Below are positions 22,485-34,408 of a DNA stretch of 64,000 bases, piece after piece. A program made the position numbers and the translations under genes. Source of the stretch: Brasenia schreberi (Eukaryota; Streptophyta; Magnoliopsida; Nymphaeales; Cabombaceae); contig JAYKKT010000079.1 in assembly GCA_036023115.1 (NCBI GenBank), forward strand, positions 10,593,501 through 10,657,500, read 5' to 3'. Each line of letters begins with the position of its first letter. The first letter of the stretch is position 1. The notes beneath the pieces were generated by a model, which saw only the letters and a list, made by a program, of their open reading frames with translations, was not told the origin of the DNA and searched no databases.

Positions 22485-23370
22485 TAGAAGTTGTATTTGA
22501 TTAGGGGGTATATCATACAATTTTGATCTCATGAGCATTTGAGTTTCTTTATGATTAATTTTAAGAAGATGTGAAAAACAAAATTTCATCTTTTAAGGAA
22601 ATCTTACTAAGGAAGGTTATAAATTGTGCTAGAGATATCTTAGCTAACTTGGAGAAAAAGACAACTCCTAATCATTGTTAGGACTTATCCCTTCGGAATA
22701 AGGAGTCCCCATCGGATATATCTCTTCTTTATCAAACTTCTCAAGACCATAAGGTGTCCAAGAGGAGTCGTGTGAAGAAGGTTTGTATCGATATATAATG
22801 GATCACATGCCTTTTCTTACAACCCAAGGACAATAGGAGTTGGGTGGTTTCCTTTGGAGAACATGAACACTTTGGAGTTGGTTCCTGTTGAGGAGATCAC
22901 CAGATCTTGGTTGTAGGTTCTAATTCATTAAAGTGAGGATGATAATGCTCTAAATGCACCTGAGTAGCACAAGTTAATCCTTGTTTGACGAAATAACAAT
23001 ACATTCAACTTGAAGCTCGGACAAGCCAACAACTCTTGAAGATTTTTTCTTTATTATTATTGATTTGTAATTGTCATCAAATGGATACGCACTTTTGGAA
23101 TAAGATTTGACTTACATGTTGTTTTTCGTTGGCACATTCATTTGCATACATCATAGCAGGACATGTATTAAAGTTGTTTAACTTCTGACAGCCATTAGAA
23201 GGCAATACTAATGCTAGTGGTCAATGAGAGTCGGTTGTTGGTAAAAGGTAGTAATCATGTGGCTTTTGAGACCTAAAAGCTGAGAGATGCTGAGACATGC
23301 TACCAAACATACTTTTACAAAATGTCTCACTCAAAGAGAAATTGTTGAAAGTTGTCTCTAATTACTCTTA
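22485..23370. other. No recognised gene
   Basis: AT-rich, presumably decayed retroelement sequence upstream of the Copia-4 remnant, but I recognise no motif. Confidence 0.4.
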
Positions 23371-24410
23371 TCTTAGAATTTTTGGACGCAAATGTTTTGT
23401 AATAAGATTGAGTGTGCATTCTTAGGGTACAGTATAACAAAAAAGGGTATGAATGTTATGACCCTAAGAATGTTAAGCTTTATATGTCTTGGAATGTTTA
23501 GTTTCATGAAAATGAATTTTACTATGGTAATGAAAATGGTGACTCTAGTAATGATATAAGATATTCTTTCATGATTGATATTCTAGAAAACGAAGAACAA
23601 GAACGAGATAGGTTAACACCTGATGAGGATGTTCAAGAATTTAAACATATAATTTCTCCTTTTGAACGATATTATACTCGTAGATCGACTAAAACTCTCC
23701 TTAGAAGATTTACTAGAGAATCAAGACCTCTAGAGAGATTTGTTTCTTATGATACGTTTTATTCTGCTCATAGAGTTGTGCTAACTACTTTGTCTACTTT
23801 TAAGGAACTTAAAAACTTTGAAGAAGCACAAATGAGGAGTTACAAGCCTTAAACAAAGCCCAAACATAGGAATTAGTAGAAAGACCTAACTCTAAGAAGC
23901 CTATAGGTTGTAGATGGGTTTATAAAATAAAAACAAAGAGTGATGAGATACTAAAAAGATAAAGATATAAAGTGCATTTAGTTGTCAAAAGATATACTCA
24001 GAAATATGGTATAGACTATGATGAGACCTTTGCTCCTGTAGCCAAAATTACAACAATAAGAACCCTTATTACTATTAGTATTGTAAAGAATTAGAATGTT
24101 TTTCAAATGGATGTCAAAAATACTTTCTTCAATGGTGTGTTAAAAAGACTTTATATGATTTGAAATAGGCTCCTAAAGCATGGTTTGATAGTTTAGTGAG
24201 TTTATAATTAACCTTGGTCTTCTTATGTGTTATGCTGATATTGCCTTATTTGTGAGAAGAAATACATAAGGTATTGTGAGAAGAAATACCTGCAAGTGAT
24301 AATATCAGTATTCAGAATATTAAAGATGAGCTTCATAAAGAATTTGATATGAAGGATCTTGGCTTGTTGTATTATTTTTTTGGTATTGAAGTAAAAATGA
24401 ACTATTGACC
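23371..24410 (+). pseudogene. Copia-4 pol remnant (integrase end and reverse transcriptase)
   Basis: Around 23405-23520 a frame gives AFLGYSITKKGYECYDP-like sequence, the C-terminal integrase/linker motif of Copia (FLGYS...GYKCYDP). From 23870, shifted frames give KKPIGCRWVYKIKTKSDEI, YGIDYDETFAPVAK and FQMDVKN, the start of the Copia reverse transcriptase. The piece ends near a decayed LYDLK.APKAWFD block and a short segment resembling YFFGIEV (24370). LTRs were not found. Heavily mutated. Confidence 0.8.
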
Positions 24411-24599
24411 TTGGTGCATTATCTACAACCAAGTAGCTTTCTTGAGTGTCATTCAAAGTCATCAAAGTAATATGGTGAATATTAAGAAGCTTACACAAGG
24501 GCTCAAGTATGACTCCAAACGATCAATTAGGGTGACACAATGAGGTGGTGGATGCCTTGAGTTAGAAGAAAGTGGCGGAAGTGCTTGCAGGTATGCTAC

Positions 24600-25492
24600 G
24601 CATGATGTGACCTGGATCTTACTGCAAGATTTATATCATATTTGAAGAATTGAACATCGAACTCGTATCCAAATTCACCTTTAATATTCAAGGTTCATTA
24701 AAGATCGAAAGTCTAGCTCAAGTCAAGTTTCTCAAGTACATATGAAGAACAAAGTTCTAATAAGAAGAGGACTCTATCAAGGTAAGCATCGCAAAGGCCA
24801 CTCTTCATATTTGATATGAAGACTTGAAGACATTAAGTTACAAAAGGACTCCTCATCAAAAGCCAATTGAAGTAGTACTCATTTAAAGCCTTATCAAATT
24901 CCCATATGAGTAGGACTAACAACAACGCACATGTAAACTATGGATTCAAATCCTTCTAATCTCGTTCTCTCCTTTCCTCTGGATTTTCTAAGGTAGCTAC
25001 CATCTCCTCCTAGAACTACTCTCTATATATATATCTATATCTATATCTATATATATAATACTAGATTAGTGTTTCTTCTATCTTTCTCAATCACTTGTTG
25101 TTGCGACAATCACTATGAATGTTGGTAACAATACTACTTCTCAAACTGCCATGACCAACATCTTTCCTGCCATGTCTTGTTGATTGCTTCATCTGCTTGC
25201 TACCTCAACTACCATCATGAGCCAAGACAACCACCATTAGAGGCTTGTTGCTAATCACTGCCTTCTAAAGAAATCATACCCCAGCAAAAACAATCAATTC
25301 TCTCTGCCCCACACGGCTATGCTTAACCAAACTAACCTGATTAGCCAAAAATTGTTCCACCTCAACCAAAAACCAACCACCACCTTCTTTTCAGCCTCCT
25401 TAATTAGCCAACCTGAACCATTAATCGCGTCCTTTTTGTTGACAAAATCCTGTTCAGCATTAAACACAACCAATCTCCAATAAGTTGTTAAG
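24600..25492. repeat. Long direct repeat DR1 (LTR-like)
   Basis: About 0.85 kb collinear with 27390-28266. Shared landmarks include CACCTTTAATATTCAAGGTT, CAACTCAAGTCAAGTTT-like, AAGAGGACT, GACTCCTCA and the run from CTCTCCTTTCC through CTGCTTGCTACCTCA to CACCTCAACC. Diverged by eye about 20-25 percent with indels. Confidence 0.75.
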
Positions 25493-27389
25493 ATCTTATA
25501 TAATGTCAAAAAGCTCTCAATGAGCTATGTGCAACATTACTAATTTTAGGGCAAGATTTTGCTTGCATAGTCCAAACTATGTCAACTTACATGCACGACT
25601 CTTTATTGGATTGAACTAAATTGTTTTTGGGCTTGTGCATGCCGGGATGCATTATCTGGTACGAGATTATTTCACCCTTCAATTTTGTATTTGGTGATAT
25701 ATTTGACCTATTTTAGCTTTGAAGATGGATTTTGAAAAGAATTACATGTCGGGTTCGATGAGATACCACCAAATCTGGATGTTCAACCTATTTAACCTAT
25801 TGCAAGTATCTTTCTACCATTTGATTACAATAAGTCATGCATAGTAGGAAGAGAAATAGATCGGGATATTGAATTACCCAAGTAACTTTTTGCTCTTGAC
25901 TTCAAATGCAACTTCTTTTCCTGATTTATTTGTGTATCATTAGAATTTAAAAAGTTCCATTAATACTCTGGGCTTCTTCAAAGATTCTATATTTAGAGTC
26001 TAAAAGATCAAGTTCTCTATCTTATAATGGTTTAAAAACTAAAAACAAAAATATTTTTTATGATGAGTTATGCCCTAAAAGGTGAGATCCTACAAGGAGC
26101 TAGGGAACCAAAAAATCCAGTTGTTGATAGAACTTGTGAAGAAAAACTTTAAAAAATCATGGTGAAAGATACGGAAAAATCCAAAATTTGCATAATTAAA
26201 CCCCTACATGGGACAAATCTATGGTAAAGACCCAAGTCTGAATCTTATACCATCAAAGAGAAATATAATTTGGCTTCTATTGTGTTGGAAGTTTCTACAG
26301 AACTTGAGAAAGTTTTAGAGTTGAAATTGCCGAAAGGTTTCTTACGCATAAGATTTCATCTAGTCAGGGAAGTTTGATTTGGAATCATGAATTTTGGAAC
26401 CATTATTGAGGAGAAACAATTAAAAATCTTGACATGGACACTTCCAACCCTGACAGGCTGTTAGAACCGGAACCAAACTAGGCCCCAAACTGACCGGACT
26501 CGAAACCACCTGAAGAAGAACCGAAATTGTGTCCGTAACCAAGATCACCTCGGTTTCGTTACGGGTTCAACTTCCACACAACTGGAATCAGCGGTCCAGA
26601 ACCGCTGGTTCTAGTATATTATTTTAAAATATACTTTTAAAGTGGGTTTATACTTTATATTTTAAAGATTCAAAATAATTTTACTTAGAATACAATAACA
26701 TGATTGTTGTTATTATCATAGCTTCATAGGTAATGATACCCTTAGGACTATGAATCATAATGATGAACATGGCAAAAGTTAAGCATTACGACTGAGTTCG
26801 TCATCAATGTCAAATGTATGTACTAATAAAATTTTTATTTTATTTATGGTGGGTATGGACTCGTAACCAAAATTGGCTAACAGGCGGTTTGGTGATGATG
26901 TCTAAGACAATTTGACACAATTACGTAATCCTTGCAGGAAAAGGTTGAAACAAGGGTTGTATTGCCGAAATTTTATCTCTCGACTCAGGATGAATTTTTT
27001 TTAATGAAATGTCACATGGGGCATTTTTCAGAATATTAGTTTTCGTGATTTTATATCTTCATTATCCAGCAAAAGAAAAGGGAATTCTACTATCTAGGAA
27101 TCATATATGAAGAAATTATTCAATTTAAGTTTAAATATGCATATGATTGCAATTATTTGAAGCCATCATCTACGCTGGTGTTTGTACATTATTTTGATAT
27201 GAAGAAGTTTAAGATTGACCATAAGTTAGCCAGGTCTTAGTGAAACAAACCCATTATGGATGGAACAAAATGAAGTGAAGCTGGATCCAAAAAATATGAT
27301 CTAGATCCAAAAGTTGCACTCATCCAACCTGGAGAGTCCCCTGCATTAGCTCGTGAATGCCCACAGGTCCCAGGATTCAAAAGTTGCAC
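25493..27389. other. Interior between direct repeats; no recognised gene
   Basis: No gag or pol motif seen. A block at 26440-26625 is rich in GGAACC/GGTTCC (for example AGAACCGGAACCAAAC and GAACCGCTGGTTCTAG) and resembles 45825-45945. It may be a separate small DNA element. Confidence 0.4.
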
Positions 27390-28266
27390 TCATATATGTG
27401 AGCACGATAATACTTGAAGATCTAGATTAGATATGAAGAATTGGAGATCCAATTCAGATATAAATCCACCTTTAATATCCAAGGTTCATTGGAGATCCAA
27501 AGTCCAACTCAAGTCAAGTTTTCCTAATGCAAATGAAGAACAATTAGGTTCTATCACAAGAGGACTTTATCAAGATATGCATCTCAAAGGTTGTTGTTCA
27601 CATATGATAAAACTCTTGAAGATATTGAGTTCCATAAGGATTCCTCACCGAAAGCCAAATGAAAAGAGTTCCCATGTGAAACCTTTATCAAAATCTAATG
27701 AGTAGGACACACAATAACTCATTATAAACTCCTTGCAAACAAAACATGGCTTGATCATTGTAATGGACTTCATTCCTTCCACATTTCTTACTCTCTTTTC
27801 CTATCAATCATCTAAGATGGCTACCATGTTCCCGTGAAACTACGCTCTTCTCTCTAAGTTTAGTATTCCATTCTCTCTTTCTCAGCCCCTTGTTGCGACA
27901 ACCACCATCAAGTTCTGCAACCTTGCCAATTCTCACAACTGCCACGACCAGCAAGCGTCTGACCGCCGATTGTCTCATCCGCTTGCTACCTCATCCACCA
28001 TTAAAGCCTTGCTGCTGATCACCACCATCTAGAGCAGTCACACACCAGCAAAGCACACCAACTTTATTTGTCCCACACTACGTTGCTTAACCGAACTACC
28101 TCGACCGTGACTCACCTAGCCAGAAAATCTTCCATCTCAACCCAAAACCTTCCACCATCTTCCATCTAGCCTTTGCTTAATCAATACACCTGAACCACTA
28201 CCGGTGTCCTTGTTGGAATCCCATCGGATGTCGACCACAACCGATCACGAACAAGTTGCCGTGATC
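27390..28266. repeat. Long direct repeat DR2 (LTR-like)
   Basis: Partner of 24600-25492, in the same orientation, 2.8 kb downstream. The pair could be the LTRs of an old non-coding (LARD-like) element. I could not identify a primer site or purine tract. Confidence 0.75.
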
Positions 28267-28752
28267 CTGTATGAATAGCTCTCATGCTGCTTTCCTCCAC
28301 CTGAACCAGTGTTGATGCTCTGGCCCGAAACAGTGGAAGTCCTTCACCGTGCCCAAATGCCAACCATCTACCTGAGAATCATCACCAGCATCTTGCTACC
28401 AAATAGCTAACAATTAATCTAAACATAACCTTCTTTAACTCTAACCACTGGAAGTCAAGAGCCTTGCCGCCACATAGGTCATCACAGACATGAACCGCTG
28501 CGACCCACTAAGTTCCTTGAACCTTTTCACCCAAAATTTTAAATCTTTTTAAGAAAAATCTAAACTCGACCATAGAAAACTGGAAGTGGCTTGTTTTAAA
28601 ACACATGAGATGATACTGAGTCTAAATTTTCACAAAAAAAATGCCCGAGCTGTTGTTGTGGTTGATTTAACGTGCATTAATAACATTTAATTCATGTTGG
28701 TATCCCTAAATACTTAAATAATATATGTGAAAGCTTTAAAGTATAAAAAGTC

Positions 28753-29478
28753 ACATGTGAGGGACTTGTGCATGTGATGACCAAGAGAATGACAAAGGGA
28801 AGATGAAGTTTAGTCCCATATAAAAAATGTGACAAACCCACGTGTACTTTTATATAGTTAGTAGCTCATGAAGAGCTTGGGGAGCACATGCTAGATTACA
28901 CATACGCACGCACGCTTGCCGGTTTGGTTTGAGAATTATCTTTGGTCTATCTTTTTACACGAAATTCTTTTAATCTAATGGTTAAGAGTGCACGTAGGAA
29001 TGGTTACGAACCTGAATAGTCATAACGGTTGGATCGGATTCGTGATCCATCATGCGCATTATAAATTAGGACTCCTCATCTCGAACACTTGCTTTTCTAC
29101 ACATTCTCTCTTCTCCCGGTTCCCTACGTTCCCTCTACGTATGATGTTTTACACAACCCTCCTTCTCCAGCCATAGGTGACTGAGGTATTGGTCGATGTT
29201 GACTTGAAGTCACGTATATGGTCTTCGAGTTATATGTGTGTTTTATCCTAAAAGGCATAGGTACCTTTACGTCCTCAAAGCGGGGCATTGATTTCTCTAA
29301 GGTAAGTTCACAAGGGCGACTGACACAAATAAGTTTCTGATTTTGCTTCTGTCTTTGTTTTTCGTATGACTTGATTATGACTTATTTTGGATCTACGACT
29401 GTTGTTTATGATTGAAACATATTTATATTTGTTGTATATTATTTTATTATGCATATATTTCTATGGTTACTTTTAACA
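28753..29478 (+). repeat. Copia-5 5' LTR
   Basis: Aligned with 33671-34408. A TATAAATTAGGA box near 29060 matches TATAAATAGGAG near 33978. Confidence 0.8.
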
Positions 29479-29759
29479 TTCTCAAATAAATCAATTTTTA
29501 CCATAGTGAATATGTTTGTGTATGCTACCCTACGACCTAAGGTCGACTTGACCTTGATTCCGAAAAAGTTTGTCGATCCACATTTTAAGCGTTAGCAACA
29601 ACGTATGTAAATTTGGTTAACCATGTTAGGGTTGCATCTGTATATCGAGTAAGGTAGTCCCCTACCCGATGATACTAACTTTAGAAGTTCGGATAGAATT
29701 GCTGAGTGAAAGGAGGACACCCTCTATCGTTGTTGTATTTTATTGACGTTGTTAAATGT

Positions 29760-32700
29760 TTTATTTGATATATATAGTTCTTCTCCTTCTACGACAACGA
29801 AAGATTTGTGGATTAGCTTGGATTGAAAATACAATACTAAAAACCTTGATCTTGAAAAATATTTTGTAGACAAGTTTATTAAGTATCAAATGATAGAGGG
29901 GAAATCTATGACCGAACAGGTCCACGAGTTTCAGGTTTTTTGCCATGGTCTAAAGGAAACTGAAATTGAGCTTCTTGATAATTTATTGTTGTATCTATTA
30001 TAGAGAAATTTCCTAATTCTTGGGAGGATTTCGGCACCTATATCTCAAGTATTAGAAGAGTAAGATGACCCTTGATGATCTAATGGTAGACATAACAATA
30101 AAAAAAGATCATAGAAGTTAAAACCTCATTATGCCTGTAGACAATACCTCTAGGGTTAACTTGACGGTTGAAGAGAAACAACTTAGTGATCTTAAAGAAA
30201 AACACGTAAAACATAAATCAAATGTCAATATTCAAAAGAAATTCAAGAATAAACTATGCTGGCTTTGTAGTTAGGTTGGACATTGGGTGAGGTATTGTCC
30301 CTTAAAGACAACCAAGAAACATGCGACTATCATTGAATAATAGACATGCTAGTGACTGGTATTTATCTCTTAAACCCCGTCTTCTTTTTATTTATGAGCC
30401 ATAGTACTCAATAATAGACATTGGAACTAATGTACACGTATGTGCTGATCAGTCTATGTTTGTGTTTTACTAGGTTGTTTGTGGGTGAACACTGACCTTA
30501 GGGGAACATTCGACTACTAAAGTCAAGGGCAAAGGGTGTGTGGACTTCAAGTTTCTATCAAGAAAGGTTTTAACTCTTAAGGGAGTTAGACACATTCTAA
30601 CGATTCGTTAAAATATCTTCAGTAGTCTTGCTTTAGTTAGAGAGGGATTAAGGTTAAATTATAAATATAATAAAGTCATTATTACACGACTTAGTACTAG
30701 GAGTTTCTTTAGGAAGGATTATTTGTGTGATATAGAGAATTTGTTTAAAATTTATGTAAAACCAATTATTGATTATTATATGAATTTTAATAATAATAAA
30801 GCCTCTACTTTTGTTTCATCTTCTTCTACTTTTTTGTGTAATGTTAAATCATTTGATGTAAGGCATGCTAGGTTGGGTCATGTAAACCTTGATTTCATAA
30901 AAAGAATGATGAATTTAAACCTTATTCCTAAAACTATCATAGATAGAAAACACAAATATGATATGTGTGCAAGTGAAACAACTTAGGAACCTTTCCATCA
31001 ATTGTTGATTATTATATAAATTTTAATAATAATAACGCCTATACTTTTGTTTCATCTTCTTTTACTTCTTTGTGCAATGTTGAATAATTTGATGTATGGC
31101 ATGCTAGGTCAGGTCATGTAAACCTTAATTTCATAAAAAGAATGATGAATTTAAACCTTATCCCTAAAACTGTCATAAATAGAAAAATAAATGTGTGCAA
31201 GTGAAACAACCTAGGAATATTTTCATACGGTTGAAAGGAAATCCAAGATTTTGGATTTGGTACACATTGATATTTATAAATTTAATGGAATGACTATGAG
31301 GGATAACCAAAAATAATTTATCATATTTATTAATGATTGCAATTAATATTATCATATTTACTTACTTAAAAGTAAAGATGAAGCTTTAGAAAAGTTTCAA
31401 ATATTTATAAATTAAGCACAAATTAAAATAGGTAAGGTACTTAAATGGTTAAGGTTTGATAAGAGAGGGGAGTATATCTCAAATCTTTTCCAAGTATATT
31501 GTCAAAACAATGACATTGTTCATGAGATTATTGCTTCGTACTCTCCTCAGTCTCATGGGATAGTTGAATAGAAGAATAAATCATTGTGTGATATGATTAA
31601 TATTTTACTTCAAAGTTTTGGGTTACCTACCTACATGTGGCGGAAGCTTTAAATACAACTTGACATATTTTGAATAGAATTCCTCATAAGTATAAGAAAA
31701 GTAATCCATTTGAGCTTTGAAATAGTCAAAAGACTAGTCTCAAATATCTTAAAATGTGGGGCGTCTTACAAAAATACTTATCCCTAAACACAAAAGAAAG
31801 AAATTGAAACTTAAAACAGTGGATACTATATTTCTATGTTACGTAAATACAAGTTATGCGTACTAATTCTTGGTCATCAGATCTAATGTTTCTAGCATAG
31901 ACATCAAAACAATTATTGAGCTTTGTGATGCTACATTCTTTGAGAATGTTTCCCATTAAGGAAATAACTAAACTAAGGAGAAGTAAATGACCTACGATAT
32001 CAAAGGACTTTGTTGTTACTTTCAATGTCGAGGATTATCCTATCACTTTTCAGCATACTATAACCTTACCCGATGTTAAGTTTTGGAAGGAAGCCTTTAA
32101 CAATGAAATTCAATCAATTCTTTACAATGGTACTTGAGAATTGGTGAATTTACCTCCTAATTATTCTACTGTGAATTGAAAGTAAATCTTTAAGAAAAAA
32201 CTAAATGCAGACAAAACAATCAATAAGTACAAGGCCAAGTTAGTTGCCAAGATATACACACAAAAAGAATGAATAAGTTACTTTGATACTTATTCCCCAT
32301 TTTCTCCAATGACTACTATCTGAGTGCTTATAGGACTAGCCTTTATATATAACCTCACAATCCATCAGATGGATGTAAAGACTGCTTTCCTACATAGTGA
32401 CCTCCATGAGGAAATTTATATAGATCATCTAGAGGGATTTGTGGCTCGTGGGAATGAGTCTAAGGTCTGTAAGTTTGTTAAATCATTATATGGTTTGAAA
32501 CAAGCTCCTAAATAATGATATGAAAACTTTGATGATGTAATATTATCTTTTAGCTTCGCTTCTAATAATTATGATATGTGTATCTATTGGAAGTCGGTAA
32601 ATAATGTTTTCATTATTCTTTGTATATACATAGATAATATATTATTGTTTGGTTCATATATGAGAATAGAAAATAAGACTAAGTCATTCATATATAATAA

Positions 32701-33540
32701 GTTTGAGATGAAGGACATGGGTGTGACTGATGTAATTTTAGGACTTAAAATCATAAGGTCTACTGATGGTATAATAATCTCTCAGTCTCACTATGTCGAG
32801 AAAGTTTTAGATAGATTTGGATATACAAATTATAGATCTATTAAGACCTCATATGATTCATATAAGGCTTTGCATAAGAATGAAAGTGATATTCCTTTGT
32901 CTCAACTAGAATATTCTCATATTATTGGTCGTTTGATGTATCTAACCAATTGTATATGACAAAATATTGTATTTATTGTATGTAAGTTAAGTAAATACAC
33001 AAGTTATCTAGATAGAACCCATTGAGAAGCTCTAGATAGAGTGTTTCGTTATGTGAATGGAACGATTTCTCTTTGACATACTTTGGTTCTTTAATGATTT
33101 AGTGATTCTAGTTGGATAGGAAAGAATTCTGGAAGAAATAGGGTTACTAGATATGTGTTTCTTGTGGGTGATGACACTGTCACTTGAAAATCTAAGAAAC
33201 AAACTATTTTGGCTTGTTCTACCTTTAAGGTAGAACTATGTACTTTAGATGAGACATGATTGAAAGTTGAATAACTTAAAGGACTTATACTCAGTTTACC
33301 TATGGTAAAGAAGTAACTTCCTGTAATTTTAGTACACTGTGGTAGCATGACTACAATTGCTAAGATGAATAGTTTCAACTACAACCAAAAGCAACGGAGA
33401 CACATCTAAGTCAAACTGAAGTCTATAAGAACTCTTGTGTCTGATGGGTCATGATTGTAGATTTTATTGGATCTAAAGATAACACAACTGATCCTTTGAC
33501 TAAGGGTCTATTAGTGGACTTAGTTGAGAAATCTAAGTTG
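29760..33540 (+). pseudogene. Copia-5 gag-pol, heavily mutated
   Basis: Recognisable in order are: gag with one zinc knuckle (CWLCS.VGHWVRYCPLK near 30260, C-x2-C-x4-H-x4-C); a protease-like region near 30400; GAG-pre-integrase ARLGHVNLDFIKRMM (30870); integrase (IVHIDIYKFNG-like, then HEIIASYSPQSHGIVE); reverse transcriptase (IHQMDVKTAFLHSDLHEEIY at 32360, active site YIDN instead of YIDD near 32630, FEMKDMGVTDVILGLKI); and RNase H with SDSSWIG-like and KGLLVDL near 33510. Numerous stops and frameshifts make it inactive. Confidence 0.85.
30769..31218 (+). repeat. 236-bp tandem duplication in Copia-5 (GAG-pre-integrase region)
   Basis: Sequence from TTGATTATTATA at 30769 recurs at 31005. Both copies contain the GGCATGCTAGGT...GGTCATGTAAACC block (ARLGHVN) and end GTGAAACAACYTAGGAA. 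The copies have diverged modestly, so the duplication is not very recent. Confidence 0.9.
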
Positions 33541-33670
33541 ATGATGAGATTGAAACCCACGATTTATTTATAAGCAGTGGCAACCTAACCTAACTAAGTT
33601 GATATCCTATAAATTAGGTTCAATGTGATAGTAATAAGTTATTGGGTGAATAGAATGACACTTTAGATTA

Positions 33671-34408
33671 TAGTGCATGTGATGACCAAGAGAAGACAAA
33701 GTTTAGTCGCATATCGAAAAACATAACAAACCTACATGTCCTTTTATATAGTTGGTAGCTCATGAACCTTAGTTCAAAGAGCTTGGGGAGGACATGCTAG
33801 ACTACATACGCACGAGCATGCGTGCTAGATCGGGCTTGGGTTTAGGTTTGAGAATTGTCTTCGGTCTATCTTTTTTTACAAATTTTTTTATCTAACAGTC
33901 AAGAGTGCACGCAAGAACAATTACGAACCTGAATAGTTGAGACGATTGGATCGGATCCGTGATCCATCACACGCACTATAAATAGGAGATTAGGGCTCCT
34001 AATCCCATACACTTGCTTTTTTGCACTCTCTCTCTCCTCTCTCGGTTCCCTGCGTTCCCTCTGCACATGAACTTTTACAGATTCCTCCTTCTCCAGTCAT
34101 AGGCGACTAAGGTGTTGGTTAAGGTCGACTCGAAGCCAAGTACGTGTTATTCGAGTTATGTATGCATTTTATTCTAAGAGGAAGGCGCACGTACCTATAC
34201 GTACTCATAGCGGGGTATTGATTTCTCTAAGGCAAGTTCGCAAGGGCGACTCACACATATAAGTTTATGATTTTGCTTATGCCTTTGTTTTTCATATGGC
34301 TTGATTATGACTTATTTTAGATCTGTAACGATTGCTTATGATTGGAGCATGTTTACATTTGTTGCATATTATTTTATTATGCATGTATGTCTACGGTTAC
34401 TTCCAACA
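33671..34408 (+). repeat. Copia-5 3' LTR
   Basis: Pairs with 28753-29478 and ends CTTCCAACA at 34408. It is followed by TTGGTACCAAAGGGGG, which itself looks like a primer-binding site (see findings). Confidence 0.8.

Larger units (their letters stand above)
28753..34408 (+). mobile_element. Copia-5, old LTR retrotransposon
   Basis: Long LTRs (about 28753-29478 and 33671-34408) share GTGCATGTGATGACCAAGAG, TATAGTTAGTAGCTCATGAA-type, GGTTCCCT and TTTCTCTAAGG segments and end GGTTACTTTTAACA / GGTTACTTCCAACA. Between them is a + strand Copia gag-pol with many stops. LTR start positions are approximate, and no target duplication could be assigned. Confidence 0.85.

Noticed and set aside
25294..25509. 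Small - strand frame in a direct repeat
   Set aside because: Not conserved in the partner repeat at 28.1-28.3 kb, which shows a different frame.
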